Shown: positions 1-8,850 of the stretch, piece after piece
How the letters are laid out: every line of letters starts with the position of its first letter
How positions within the stretch are numbered: the first letter of the stretch is position 1
Source of the DNA: Stereocaulon alpinum
Lineage: Eukaryota; Ascomycota; Lecanoromycetes; Lecanorales; Stereocaulaceae
Assembly (NCBI GenBank): GCA_018257865.1
Contig: JAEUBA010000121.1
Location: 1-64,000 of the forward strand
DNA length: 64,000 nucleotides
Direction of reading: 5' to 3'
Position numbers and translations under genes: made by a program
The notes under the pieces: model-generated
The model's input: only the letters and a program-made list of their open reading frames with translations
What the model was told of the DNA's origin: nothing
The model's database searches: none

Positions 1-684
1 ATGCGTGGAATAATCCCAACAGACCACCCTTTTGTTACCCAGCCACAGAAGTCGAACGCTGCGAATTCGAGCCCAGATAGCGCAGACTTTGAAGAAGCTG
101 TCCAAACAGCAGTTGCCGCCACGTCACGTGGAAATCCAAAGGAGGACGAGATGATCGAGAAAGCAATCAGAGCAAGTGTTATCGAGCTACAGAAGGCGCA
201 GAAGAATGGCGAAGCTGGTGATGCTGTCCAGAGGGCAATCCAGGCCAGTGTAGCTGAAGCGGGTCGAGTACGCAGTGGGGAACGTGCAAAACCTACCGCT
301 GATAGCTTCGATAGAGCTGGCGTCCATGATGAGCAGCTAAAGGCGGCCTTATTGCGCAGCATGCACGAATCCTCCGGGTCGAATCCACCAACGAACCTTG
401 CTGAAGTCGATTTCGACGACTCGGGTGTCGACACTGATGATGACGAAAATATCAAGACTGCCATTGAAAGATCTAAGAGTAATCCAGTTGCTGACCCGCC
501 GGTTGAGAGCCCGAAGGACGAGGATTTCCAAAAGGTGATTGAGCTCTCCAAGAAGGCTCAGGAAGAGCATGAGCAAAGTTTAAGCAAGTCAAAGACGGAG
601 GAGGAGATCGTTCTCGAATACATCAAGAAGCAGAGTCTGGCTGAGGAGGAGCACAAGAAGGCTGTTGCCGCTAAAGAGACTTAG
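1..684 (+). CDS. UIM-repeat protein, probably 5'-partial
   Basis: Open frame of 227 codons from the first base of the window to a TAG stop. The ATG at base 1 may be internal, so the protein probably starts upstream. The product is acidic, helical and repetitive, with several segments fitting the ubiquitin-interacting motif pattern (acidic cluster, hydrophobic, Ala-x-x-x-Ser, acidic). They lie near residues 48-62 (DEMIEKAIRASVIE), 74-86, 110-123 (DEQLKAALLRSMHES), 147-158 and 173-188 (DEDFQKVIELSKKAQ). The C-terminal 200-217 segment (EEEIVLEYIKKQSLAEEE) resembles another. Such motifs bind mono- or poly-ubiquitin in trafficking, proteasome or DNA-repair proteins. No catalytic domain is visible in this part. 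The specific role is unknown, and the ubiquitin-binding call is inferred from the motifs. Codon use is normal and there is no sign of RIP. Confidence 0.7.
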   Translation: MRGIIPTDHPFVTQPQKSNAANSSPDSADFEEAVQTAVAATSRGNPKEDEMIEKAIRASVIELQKAQKNGEAGDAVQRAIQASVAEAGRVRSGERAKPTADSFDRAGVHDEQLKAALLRSMHESSGSNPPTNLAEVDFDDSGVDTDDDENIKTAIERSKSNPVADPPVESPKDEDFQKVIELSKKAQEEHEQSLSKSKTEEEIVLEYIKKQSLAEEEHKKAVAAKET

Positions 685-2186
685 GAACTTTTAGCTTTTC
701 GTACAGACGCGAGAGTTCATGTTGGACAAAGGTTGACACATACATCGCGTACGGTCTAATCCTTTAAGCGATAACTATCCCATAAGCGTGTGTTCAGTGT
801 ATAGAGCGATCTACGACAACGTTCTAGAGAACACAGCTCAATACCTTCATCGATGTTCAGCTGCCCAGCGCTCGAATCTTCTTTGCGGGTTTGACATTGT
901 GCATTAGCCAGACGCACGGCTCAAAGGCCAAGGGTAAGCCTCCCCAGTCCTGGTCTTGTTTCATACTTGACGACGTCATCGTTCTACCAAGGTATTCCTG
1001 TGTTCGGCAATCTCGGCGCTGTGATCTGGCTACGTTATATGGACGTTGATTGTTCAGAAAGTCAGATCTTCACCATAGTGCAATTCCGCTTGAGGTTGAG
1101 GTGGCTTGGGAATCATGCCATGCTGGGCATTGATTCGAGGCTTTAAACAGCAGGATTATATTCGCTTGCGACTGTTTTTCTAAACACAAACCTTGGCGGC
1201 GCACTAGATGCGAATCATCCTTAGGTTGAGTATGTAAGTGGAGCGTATCATGTAGACTTTCATGGGCTTTGCGTTCCAGGACACCGGTTTTACCCTTTCA
1301 CTCTCATTGATGAGATTGATAACTCAACCGCTTGAGACATTATGGTGGAGCTGGGTGCTTAGATCTGCAGCCTCGTTCTCTCAATGTGACCTTTATCCCG
1401 ACAAAGGTATGTACCGAGCTGAATGCAGTCTCTTCTTCCGAAGTATACGCTGTTTTACTACCTGGACATCCAATAGCAAAAAATATCCTATCGCCGTGTT
1501 CATCATGCCATGGCCGCATGTGCTTCCAGTGCTCGCTCTCTTGCGACTCTCGGCATCTTACCTGATCGAATTCTGCTTTGGAATGGCACTGGAGGATCAG
1601 AACGCGAGGCGGCAATATCCTGCTCCTAATGGACGCAACAACGACTCGCCCGATCTCCTCGCCGCGCTGGCTCTGTCCGTTGCCTTGGACAGATACAAGT
1701 GTGCAGGCCGAGAGGCCGGTGACATGTATGCTGGTACCGCTTGGTGATGCTTGCGTGGAGGAGTAGTCGATACCAAGACCTAGAAATGGGGAGTACGCAC
1801 GTTATTCTACGTGATGAGAGCACTGCAATGGTGTTACAAGCAGATGCATCCCAAATTTAGAGAAGTGTGGCTGACGTGTGACGTGGGAGCTTAGAACATC
1901 CGCATAGGAAACAAGGGAACAATGGTTTTCTCCTAGATACATTCTGGGAGTTGCACTTTATATATCGTTTGCATATATCTAACAGTCACTCATGTATATG
2001 GTGAGAGCGGAGTAGCTTGGCTGATATTCTAACCGCTGTTAAGCCACCATGAACTGAATCTGTGGTCTGTACTCGATTTCTCCTTGCTCGCTCTACTACG
2101 CTTATCAAATTGTCATATTAGAACTGCTACTAAACAAAGTCAGAGGATACGCCGGGGTGACATCATCCGCATATTCTGTACTACTG
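685..2186. other. Intergenic stretch, no supported gene
   Basis: About 1.5 kb between the UIM gene and the decayed fragment at 2187. Composition is mixed and CpA/TpG are normal, so it is not part of the RIP-mutated block. The longest open frame (1262-1747, +, 161 codons) has no recognisable domain. It overlaps open frames in other registers and on the other strand, so I do not call a gene. Around 1245-1565, two plus-strand registers give protein-like stretches separated by stops, which could be the remains of a lost gene. I could not match them to any family. Confidence 0.5.
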
Positions 2187-2542
2187 TCACTCAATTCTGT
2201 TCGTAAGTCTTTTTCGACGCCATGGTACAAAGCCGCCGGCTGTCATTGGAATACCAAGTTTCTTCAATCTCCGTAGCTCATCGTACCTGAAATGGGTTTG
2301 AACTTCATTCAAGGTTTCCTCCCCTGGCAGAAATCGTCACCTCGACTACCCGAAGTACGTCTGACCACCATGCCAAGGGTCTGAGCTTCATTCGCAACTG
2401 GTGTCTCAAGAAGCAATTGCCGACAGTATTTAGACACTGTCATCAGCGCAGTGTTCGCATATTCACGTCTCTGGCCAGCTGACAAATTGGTGCGGCCAAG
2501 AGTTACGATAAAGTATTGCAATTGACATTGTTGCCACTCTTT
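2187..2542 (-). pseudogene. Decayed coding fragment, family not recognised
   Basis: Two adjoining minus-strand open stretches look like one protein with a one-base frameshift. The upstream part runs from about 2542 to about 2330 (peptide includes YANTALMTVSKYCRQLLLE). It starts just after a possible 3' splice site: minus-strand TGGTAG, with the AG at 2544-2543. The downstream part (2336-2190, 49 codons, stop at 2189-2187) contains LPGEETLNEVQTHF and ends with a basic run, LGIPMTAGGFVPWRRKR. The register changes near 2330-2336. The residue pattern looks like real protein in each register, but I do not recognise the family. It could instead be a multi-exon gene whose introns I have misread. No upstream exon could be traced with confidence through 2543-2880. 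Confidence 0.35.
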
Positions 2543-2919
2543 CTACCACAACAGATGGGAATGAGCGGGACGGAGAAGGAATTCGTGGGGCCATGACTTT
2601 TCTCTATGATCTCGTGATCCTAACGATGCCATGGGCCTTCTTTGAATCGCACAGGGTATGTCTAACAAAGCTGGTGACGGAAATTAATTGAATTTGCCGC
2701 CGACCTCGCCTTGCTATTAACGGTAATGGGTAGTCGGTTGAGGAGACAATTTGCAGATTCCTGCTTCATTGCTCCGTTCCATTCATTTTGTGATGCATTC
2801 AGCGAAGGTCATGATGGCTCATGAATAGCACAGTCCCCTCTTCTGTTTCGAAGAGCTGGACATCCGAATTACGCGCCCCTTGATACCACCAAATAGTCGT
2901 TGCAGACTATCGGTCCAAT
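2543..2919. other. Intergenic spacer, nothing supported
   Basis: About 380 bp between the minus-strand fragment ending at 2542 and the signal-peptide frame starting at 2920. It may contain the missing upstream exon of the fragment and the promoter of the esterase-like gene. No exon, TATA box or repeat could be assigned. Confidence 0.4.
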
Positions 2920-4094
2920 ATGTTGCAAGTCTTCAGCCTCACAAGCCTTTTGCTCGCCATCTACTCAGCATTACCTCCTGTCGGCGCTTCACCGAGCACA
3001 CAGTCCTTACCGGGAGCCCCACCGTCTTCATGGGTATGTGGATGGAACACTTGTCGATTGCTTCCCGGAAATCCGCCTGCTGTATCGTCTTCCAGCGTGT
3101 ACAGCTGTTGGGACAATATTAGATACTTGGAAGTCTTGTGATCAATCCAATGTAATATTATTGCATGGACTTGTTGCCACTAATCAACTGGAGCGTTATA
3201 CGCATATACCGGTCCCAATATAGTGGATCCACAGCCACCATTCCAGATCTCGTGTAATGGACCTAAGTACATTGACCTCATGACGTATTAATGGAATCAA
3301 AGCTTGATTGAGACGGACAACTTTGCCATCTCAAGTTCTCCAGTGGACTGGACCCTTCTTTGTGGCAACGGTCCACTACAGACGGCATGCTGGCAGAACA
3401 ATGACTTCGTCCGCCAGGTTGATTGGTATGTTGGCAATTTCTCCACGATCGTACCAGCTGGGTGGACCCCATCGAACAGTTTATACCTAATTGCCTTTGG
3501 GATCAACGACATCAACTATGGATATAAGAACTGGTCAGCAGCTAGCCCTCAAATATCCAAACACTATCAAGCATCGTTCGAGCAGGTATGTTCTTCACCA
3601 AATCAGACTAGCAACTCTAGGCCTTCTTAGCCTTCTCTCAGTTGTATCAACTAAGAGCGCGCAACTTTGTCTTCGTCAACGTGCCCCCAATTGACCGGAG
3701 TCCCACGGCTGTAGACGACGGGACTAACATAGCGGCTAACTGGAAAATTGACGTTATCGATTTCAACGGTAGGTTGGAGCTCAGGATCGAAGCTGTTGGC
3801 AACAAACACACTGATGCCACGTTTTTCCTGTATAACATGAACGGTGTCTCCAGTTCCGTCTTAGACAACACCGCCTACTCCGACATTACCGCTGGCTACA
3901 TTGATACCACGCACAATTGCACGGTGTACGCAGACAGCTGCCTTGGAAATCTGATCCCTAGTATGACTTACAAGAGTCCGGACTGTCCTTATGCGGCTCC
4001 CCAGTAGTTCTGGTTCAGTGGCTACCATCCAACATATCCACTTCATAAGCTGACGGCCAACGAACTTGCTTTCGGGCTTCAGCATTTGGTATAG
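2920..4094 (+). pseudogene. Secreted SGNH/GDSL (CE16-type) esterase pseudogene
   Basis: The frame opening at 2920 starts with a typical signal peptide (MLQVFSLTSLLLAIYSALPP). Downstream blocks match fungal CE16 carbohydrate esterases, which deacetylate plant cell-wall sugars outside the cell. A GPxxxDLMTY block is at about 3259-3288 and the Gly-Ile-Asn-Asp block (LYLIAFGINDINYG) at about 3481-3525. The NFVFVNVPPIDRSP block is near 3662-3703, and the C-terminal catalytic His region (FWFSGYHPTYPLH) at 4008-4046. A likely intron with gtatgt/ttag borders lies at about 3585-3630. The gene looks dead: an in-frame TAA sits at 3289-3291, and a TAG at 4005-4007 falls where the family normally has Tyr before Phe-Trp. 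The original reading then continues to a TAG at 4092-4094. The N-terminal Gly-Asp-Ser nucleophile block could not be found in any register between 3030 and 3210. The lesions are not CpA-to-TpA changes, so RIP did not cause them. Confidence 0.7.
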
Positions 4095-4357
4095 ACGTGG
4101 TAACGATGGTATGGAGGTTCTCAAAAGAGTGGAGACCGTCTGCGGCCTTGCATGACGTTGTGTTACAATTCCATTGCATTTGAGATAGCTCACAAAACTG
4201 GAATAGAAACATGTATATCGAATCAAGCTTACCTGTTATGTGTGCCAAGTAAGACGTGAGAGGTCAAATGCGCAACAGCTGGACCGGTAGTTGCAATCCG
4301 CGCACTGGATTGTGAACCCTGTCTCAAAGGCACAAGCCTCAGTACTCTCCAATTTTC

Positions 4358-4996
4358 CTATCCAGTAGATGCCTGTTGAGCCTGCCTCTCAGACTCCCTC
4401 TTCAAGTCCTCGCACCACTCGGCAAACTTCTTCATCAAGGTATCCTTGTAGTAGTACTTTACAGCCCTTGCCAACACTCCGCCCTGGCATTCCCATGTCC
4501 GCACTTCACACTGGTTTTCACTCAGCACGATAATCTCATGAAATCGCTCGCTCCTCAATCCTCGAGCAACGAATCCGCCCTCTGTAGACCAAGCTATCCT
4601 ATACACCTTGCTTAGATCTGCCTCATATGTTCCGTCCATTTTTAAGACGTCTGCTGGGATGTACCCTGACTGCGCCTCTGGTGTAGAGAAATCCGTCACC
4701 CGCAACTGTGTAGGTGTTATTTTGGAGGGTCTGGAAGCGTCCATGATGACGTTGAAGGTGAATGAGGTGTCGAGGTGTAACAGGTTGGCTTCTGATGGGG
4801 GGGCATCTTTGGGCTGGGAGTGGATGGCAGTGGTCGGGCAGAACGAATTCCAGGTTGGGAAGGCGGAGAGGTCGCGGAGGGTGCACCATACGAGAGATGC
4901 AGGAGCTGCTATTGTGGTCGAGGCATAGATAGAAAGGATGACGTTCCGGCGAGGGACTCGTTGGGTGGTCAGACCATTAGCTGGAGGCCAGGCCAT
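4358..4996 (-). CDS. SRPBCC/START-like superfamily protein
   Basis: Single intact frame of 212 codons, ATG at 4996-4994 and TAG at 4360-4358. Residues 20-60 carry the usual start of a fungal SRPBCC (Bet v1/polyketide-cyclase/COQ10-like) fold: a beta strand, then TTIAAPASLVWCTLRDLSAF, then PTWNSFCP. The middle alternates beta strands, and the last 40 residues (about 165-205) form the long amphipathic helix that closes the hydrophobic cavity. The fold binds hydrophobic ligands such as lipids or polyketides; the ligand here is unknown. No signal peptide or membrane segment is evident, so it is probably cytosolic. No intron is needed. It is convergent with the broken esterase to its left. It is the last intact gene before the RIP-mutated block, whose edge is about 0.7 kb from its start codon. 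Confidence 0.8.
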   Translation of the reverse strand: MAWPPANGLTTQRVPRRNVILSIYASTTIAAPASLVWCTLRDLSAFPTWNSFCPTTAIHSQPKDAPPSEANLLHLDTSFTFNVIMDASRPSKITPTQLRVTDFSTPEAQSGYIPADVLKMDGTYEADLSKVYRIAWSTEGGFVARGLRSERFHEIIVLSENQCEVRTWECQGGVLARAVKYYYKDTLMKKFAEWCEDLKRESERQAQQASTG

Positions 4997-5716
4997 GGCT
5001 ATTTGTCTACGGAAGATGGTTTAATTGAGGCTTGACGTGCTGATTACAGTATCATTGCCTGAGCACGATGATGACGGTTTTTGGGAACTGCTCAATTAAA
5101 GGTAAGGTAGACCTTAGTTCTAATTTCAGCGTAGGTTGACGTCGAAGATTGAGCTGCTAGGCATGTCTTCAGCGTCGTTGACTCCAATGCTGGACAGTTC
5201 CAGGGATCTTTCGCACAGCCGAGACGCGCCTCCCTCGGCTGAAGGACCGCGAGTGTGCCGCAAGCCCTTGCACTCTGCCAACATACTACGGCTGGATCTC
5301 CGCTCCCAGTAAACATGCACAATGAGTGTCTCTACTCAAGGCTTTTTCCATACGATTAGCTTCGCCGATTTTTCTCCAGAGTACCTTTTGGCATGATACT
5401 TGTACAAGGGAGAGTCGAGGACGAGATTCTTGGATGTCTGAGGCACTTTGAAATTCCTGAATGGACATTTCTAGCTTTCATACCCTATAGAATGGTTCAC
5501 TGCTCAATGAGCGAAACCCCCCAATCTGCACCTAATTCTCTACCTTGACCCTTTAGCTCTACAAGTATGGTTTTCGAGGAGACATTCTTGCGAATGATTT
5601 CATAGGCTTTACTTTCCTCTACAATACTTCTTGACGTGTTGTAGAGTGAATGGCTGGTTAGGGGGTGAGGGCTCCCATCTGTACACAGCAGTGCGGCTAA
5701 GGGGCTATCCTAGAAT
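4997..5716. other. Promoter-side spacer before TE block
   Basis: About 720 bp containing the presumed promoter of the minus-strand SRPBCC gene. Short minus-strand frames (5092-5322 and 5286-5468) have no recognisable content and are not called. Composition is normal to about 5,600. TpA then rises and CpA falls toward 5,800, so this stretch holds the transition into the mutated domain. Confidence 0.5.
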
Positions 5717-5816
5717 TGTCGAAATTCAGGGCCAAGCCCTCGCTGACTCAGCGTAGCTAAGTTAGTAAGGGCTTGGCATTTAGATTAGATCTCGCTATAG
5801 GATAGATCTATTAAAA
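5717..5816 (+). repeat. Copia-like LTR fragment at edge of TE block
   Basis: Begins TGTCGAAATTCAGGG, close to the start of the Copia LTR at 24599 (TGTTGAAATTCGGG). Like that LTR, it has a short inverted repeat just inside. Here GCCAAGCCCT at 5731-5740 pairs with AGGGCTTGGC at 5768-5777, enclosing the near-palindrome CGCTGACTCAGCG. It stops where the inverted LTR of A0 begins (5817), so A0 probably inserted into it. The call rests on resemblance only. No second end or target duplication is visible. Confidence 0.35.
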
Positions 5817-6508
5817 TATAACGGGGGGTTTAACTCGGGGTCGTAGCTTAGTGTAGGTAGAGAAAAGTTCCGTGTAGGTAGAAAGTTCTATACGGGTAGA
5901 AAAAAAAAAGTTCTACCCGCAATAAGCTGTTTATATATACTAAGTATATCTTAATTATAGCACTGTTAGAAAGTCGAGTAGTAAGTTAGCTCTTATATAT
6001 ACCCTACGTATATATCAAGTATATACGTACCTTATATATAGGTAAAAGTGCTAAAGCGGGGTAGGATAAAAATTTTAAATTTCTACCCGCACTAAGCTTT
6101 TACGGAAGCTAATTTTCTACCTATACGGAACTTTTCTCTACCCTCACCGAGCTGGGACCTAGTTTAGGTCCTACGGGTAAATTATATAGTATATTAAGTA
6201 CTAAGAAGGTAATAGAGATAGATAGTCGTTAAAGTATCTTTAGCTAAGACTCCTCTCTATTATATAAGTTAAATATAAAGAGATAAGAAGATATTCTACT
6301 TAAGGAAAACCCTTCCTTATATATTCTCCTTAAATATACTAAGCCCTAGTATAATTAGGGTAATCTATCCCTATATCTACTATATTACTCTATAATCTAC
6401 TTAATATACCCTAGATTATCTATATTACTTAGTCCTCTCCTAAGTATTCTTTATCTACTAACCCTTATTACGTATCTTACCTATAACCTTATAGGGTTAC
6501 CTATAATA
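5817..6508 (-). repeat. 3' LTR of Gypsy element A0 (with TIR insertion)
   Basis: Inverted copy of the family-A LTR. It starts TATAACGGGG (reverse complement of the LTR end CCCCGTTATA) and ends at 6508. Without the 334 bp inserted at 5837-6170 it is 358 bp, matching the 357 bp solo copy at 18399. The polypurine tract of the minus-strand element (read in reverse as ccccttattt) follows immediately, so this is the 3' LTR. The left flank TAAAA (5812-5816) is the candidate target duplication. Its partner is outside the window. Confidence 0.8.
5837..6170. mobile_element. Small non-autonomous TIR (MITE-like) element
   Basis: A 334 bp segment interrupts the A0 LTR. The uninterrupted LTR at about 30,680 reads TTTAACTCCTACGGG, and here the halves TTTAACTC and CTACGGG are separated. 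The ends form imperfect terminal inverted repeats: the left end contains GTAGAGAAAAGTTCCGT (about 5855-5873), and the right end contains its complement ACGGAACTTTTCTCTAC (about 6125-6141). The outer bases (GGTCGTAGCTTAGTG versus GGTCCCAGCTCGGTG) differ only at RIP-type positions plus one other. Internal A-rich hairpins (CGGGTAGAA/TTCTACCCG) lie at about 5893-5919. There is no coding capacity. A clean target duplication is not obvious beyond TC. Confidence 0.65.
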
Positions 6509-6702
6509 CAATCCCCTTATTTAGTTATTTTTATCCTAAAAGTAACTTAATAACCTAAGTATTTCTTCTTTATACTAAGGATTAAGAAACTAACGAACTC
6601 TCTTACCTATTATTATTAGTTAGTCCTAAAACTTAGGATAGCTTCCTTATCGAAACGCTTCTATTTATAGTATACTAACTTAGGTCTCCTATATTACTAT
6701 TA
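6509..6702 (-). mobile_element. A0 Gypsy interior, 3' end, truncated
   Basis: Matches the interior next to the A1 3' LTR (31082-31270) nearly base for base, including the polypurine tract beside the LTR. Similarity ends near 6693-6702, where the first bases of element C (ATCTACCTATAAAATTC) begin. A0 is therefore interrupted by C1. Its remaining interior and 5' LTR should lie beyond the right edge of the window. No reading frame survives. Confidence 0.7.
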
Positions 6703-6765
6703 TATCTACCTATAAAATTCTAATACTATAATTAAACGGTTAACTACTAGTTAGATAATACTTTA
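6703..6765 (+). mobile_element. Element C1, 5' fragment
   Basis: About 60 bp identical or nearly so to the start of C2 at about 7428-7490 (shared stretch TTAAACGGTTAACTACTAG). It is cut by the A1 5' LTR after the target duplication CTTTA (6761-6765). Its continuation, in inverted orientation, is at 30525-30663. C has no recognisable coding sequence, LTR or terminal inverted repeat, so its class is unknown. Confidence 0.6.
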
Positions 6766-7143
6766 TATTACGGGTAACCCCGCAAGGTCACGAGTAAGGC
6801 ACGTGATAGGGTTAGTAGGAAAAGGACTATTAGGAGAGGACCTAGTAATATAGGTAGATTATAGAGTAATATAGGTGATCTAGGGTATATTAGGTAGATT
6901 ATAGAGTAATATAGTAGATATAGGGCTAGATTACTCGGATTAGGTTACGGCTTAGTATAATTAAGGTAAATATATAAAGAAGGGTTTTCCTTTAGTAGAA
7001 TATTTTCTTATCTCCTTATATTTAACTTATATAATAGAGAGGAGTTTTAGCTAAAGATAATTTAATAACTATCTATCTCTATTACCTTCTAGTACTTAGT
7101 ATACTATATAATTTACTTATAAGAGTTAAACTACCCTATTATA
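6766..7143 (+). repeat. 5' LTR of Gypsy element A1
   Basis: 378 bp LTR from TATTACGGG (originally TG) to TATTATA (originally CA). It differs in length from the 357 bp copies by extra copies of an internal roughly 40 bp unit centred on GATCTAGGGTATATTAGGTAG. It is preceded by CTTTA. The matching CTTTA, as TAAAG on the inverted strand, is at 30659-30663 beside the A1 3' LTR. Confidence 0.85.
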
Positions 7144-7420
7144 CTTTAAATACTATACTTTAGATTATATAGTATAAGTACTTCTAGTTCTACCTTAGGG
7201 GAGAGATAGCGCGTTATATTTAAAGTAATAAATAAGTTTAAGGGAAAGAAGGTAGCTCTTATTCTTAAAGATAGAATTATTATTAGCGAAGGAGGGATAA
7301 AGTTATCTACCCCTATTAAGTTCTCTAGTAGGAAGGGAGGATTAGATATATTCCTTTAATAAATTAACCTATATATAGTCTTTAATATACTAAGCTTCTC
7401 TATTATAAAAGCTAAGAATA
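7144..7420 (+). mobile_element. A1 Gypsy leader and start of gag
   Basis: Follows the LTR directly and matches the A2 leader/gag at 19974-20255 almost throughout. Similarity stops at about 7,418-7,425, where C2 begins, and resumes at about 8,848. There are many stops in every frame. Confidence 0.75.
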
Positions 7421-7569
7421 TATTATAATATCTACCTATAAAATTCTAATACTATAATTAAACGGTTAACTACTAGTTAGATAATAGTCTTTATTTGGTT
7501 GGTATTCGGTTTATATTTGGTTATAATAATATTAGAATATCTCTTCCTAAAACTAATAACCGTTACAGT

Positions 7570-7685
7570 TAGTAAATAGTTAGTAGACGGTTAGTAGACG
7601 GTTAGAAAGGTTAGTAGACGGTTAGTAAACGGTTAGTAGATAGTTAGTAAACGGTTAGTAGACAGTTAGTAAATAGTTAATTAAT
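7570..7685 (+). repeat. Short tandem repeat, TTAGTAGACGG-type units
   Basis: About ten units of GGTTAGTAGAC, GGTTAGTAAAC or AGTTAGTAAAT. The units differ mainly by G/A and C/T changes expected from RIP. The same array occurs inverted in C1 at about 30,530-30,580, where the Copia junction falls inside it. Confidence 0.7.
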
Positions 7686-7740
7686 AATTAATAAACTATC
7701 TAGGTATTACTAATATTACTAGTGCTACTAAATATTACTA

Positions 7741-8660
7741 ATCTAATATTGCTGGATATTGCAGGTGTTATAGGTATTATAGGATATTATAGGTGTTGCT
7801 GGTGCTGTAGGATATTGCAGGTGTTGCTGATGTTACTGGATATTACAGGTGTTGCTGATGTTACTGGATATTGCAGGTGTTGCTGATGTTACTGGATATT
7901 ACAGGTGTTGCTGATGTTACTGGATATTGTAGGATATTGCAGGTGTTGCTGATGTTGCAGGATATTGCAGGTGTTGCTGATATTGTAGGATATTGCGGGT
8001 GTTGCTGATGTTACTGGATATTGCAGGTGTTGCTGATGTTACTGGATATTACAGGTGTTGCTGATGTTACTGGATATTACAGGTGTTGCTGATGTTACTG
8101 GATATTGTAGGATATTGCAGGTGTTGCTGATGTTGCAGGATATTGCAGGTGTTGCTGGTGTTGCTAGATATTGCTAGATATTGCAGGTGTTGCTGATGTT
8201 GCAGGATATTGCAGGTGCTACTGATGTTGCTGATGTTGCTGGATATTGCAGGTGTTACTGATGTTGCAGGATATTGCGGGTGTTACTGATGTTGCAGGAT
8301 ATTGCGGGTGTTACTGATGTTGCTGGATATTGCAGGTGTTACTGGTGTTGCTAGATATTGCAGGATATTGCAGGTGTTGCTGATGTTGCAGGATATTGCA
8401 GGTGCTACTGATGTTGCTGATGTTGCTGGATATTGCAGGTGTTACTGATGTTGCAGGATATTGCGGGTGTTACTGATGTTGCTGGATATTGCAGGTGTTA
8501 CTGGTGTTGCTAGATATTGCAGGATATTGCAGGTGTTGCTGATGTTGCAGGATATTGCAGGTGCTACTGATATTGCTGGAGTTGCTGGAGTTGCTGGAGT
8601 TGCTGGAGTTGCTGGAGTTGCTGGAGTTGCTGGAGTTGCTGGAGTTGCTGGAGTTAGGGT
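7741..8660 (+). repeat. GTTGCTGGA/GATGTTGCAGGATATTGCAG minisatellite
   Basis: About 920 bp of degenerate 9-bp-based units, such as GTTGCTGAT, GTTACTGGA and TATTGCAGGT. Longer repeated blocks occur: the segment around 8,170-8,390 recurs around 8,370-8,560. Nine exact or near-exact tandem copies of GTTGCTGGA lie at 8,579-8,655. It is rich in TpG and CpA, unlike everything around it. At the left edge (7,741-7,800) several TTGCAGG units read TTATAGG, the RIP product. Confidence 0.9.
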
Positions 8661-8850
8661 TTTAGTAGAGTTGCGCAACCGTTATCTAATAGTTATAAAA
8701 TTATCTATAGTTCTTATAGTTTTAGAACGGTTATATTCTAGTATTAATAGCGTTCTAGAACTAGTATAAACTTAAATTAGTTAAATAACTATATAAAACT
8801 TATATTATAACGAGATTAATTCTTAGTAAAGAGCCTATATAGTATTTTAC

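Larger units (their letters stand above)
7421..8850 (+). mobile_element. Element C2 with internal minisatellite
   Basis: About 1.43 kb inserted in A1 gag. The uninterrupted A2 gag (GCTAGGAACGTATTTTACC, about 20,247) is split here into GCTAAGAATATATT and TATTTTACC, giving a possible 4 bp target duplication TATT. Layout: an AT-rich 5' part with TTTATTTGGTTGGTATTCGG (about 7,492-7,511); an 11-14 bp tandem tract of TTAGTAGACGG-type units (7,570-7,680); the TG-rich minisatellite (7,741-8,660); and a 190 bp AT-rich tail. No coding, LTR or TIR was recognised. The only open frames run through the minisatellite and are low-complexity. Confidence 0.6.

Noticed and set aside
1262..1747. 161-codon plus-strand frame as a gene
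   Set aside because: No domain, overlapping frames on both strands, no clear splice signals. Kept only as a note in the spacer entry.
5092..5468. Small minus-strand frames of 60-76 codons
   Set aside because: No recognisable content, mutually overlapping, and in the promoter region of the SRPBCC gene.
7741..8660. CRISPR-like array
   Set aside because: Units are contiguous and degenerate with no unique spacers, in a fungal genome. It is a minisatellite.
8442..8769. Open frames on both strands through the minisatellite (Ala-Thr-Pro and Ala-Gly-Val repeats)
   Set aside because: They exist only because the tandem 9-mer has no stops. There is no start context or non-repeat domain, and flanks are RIPed.
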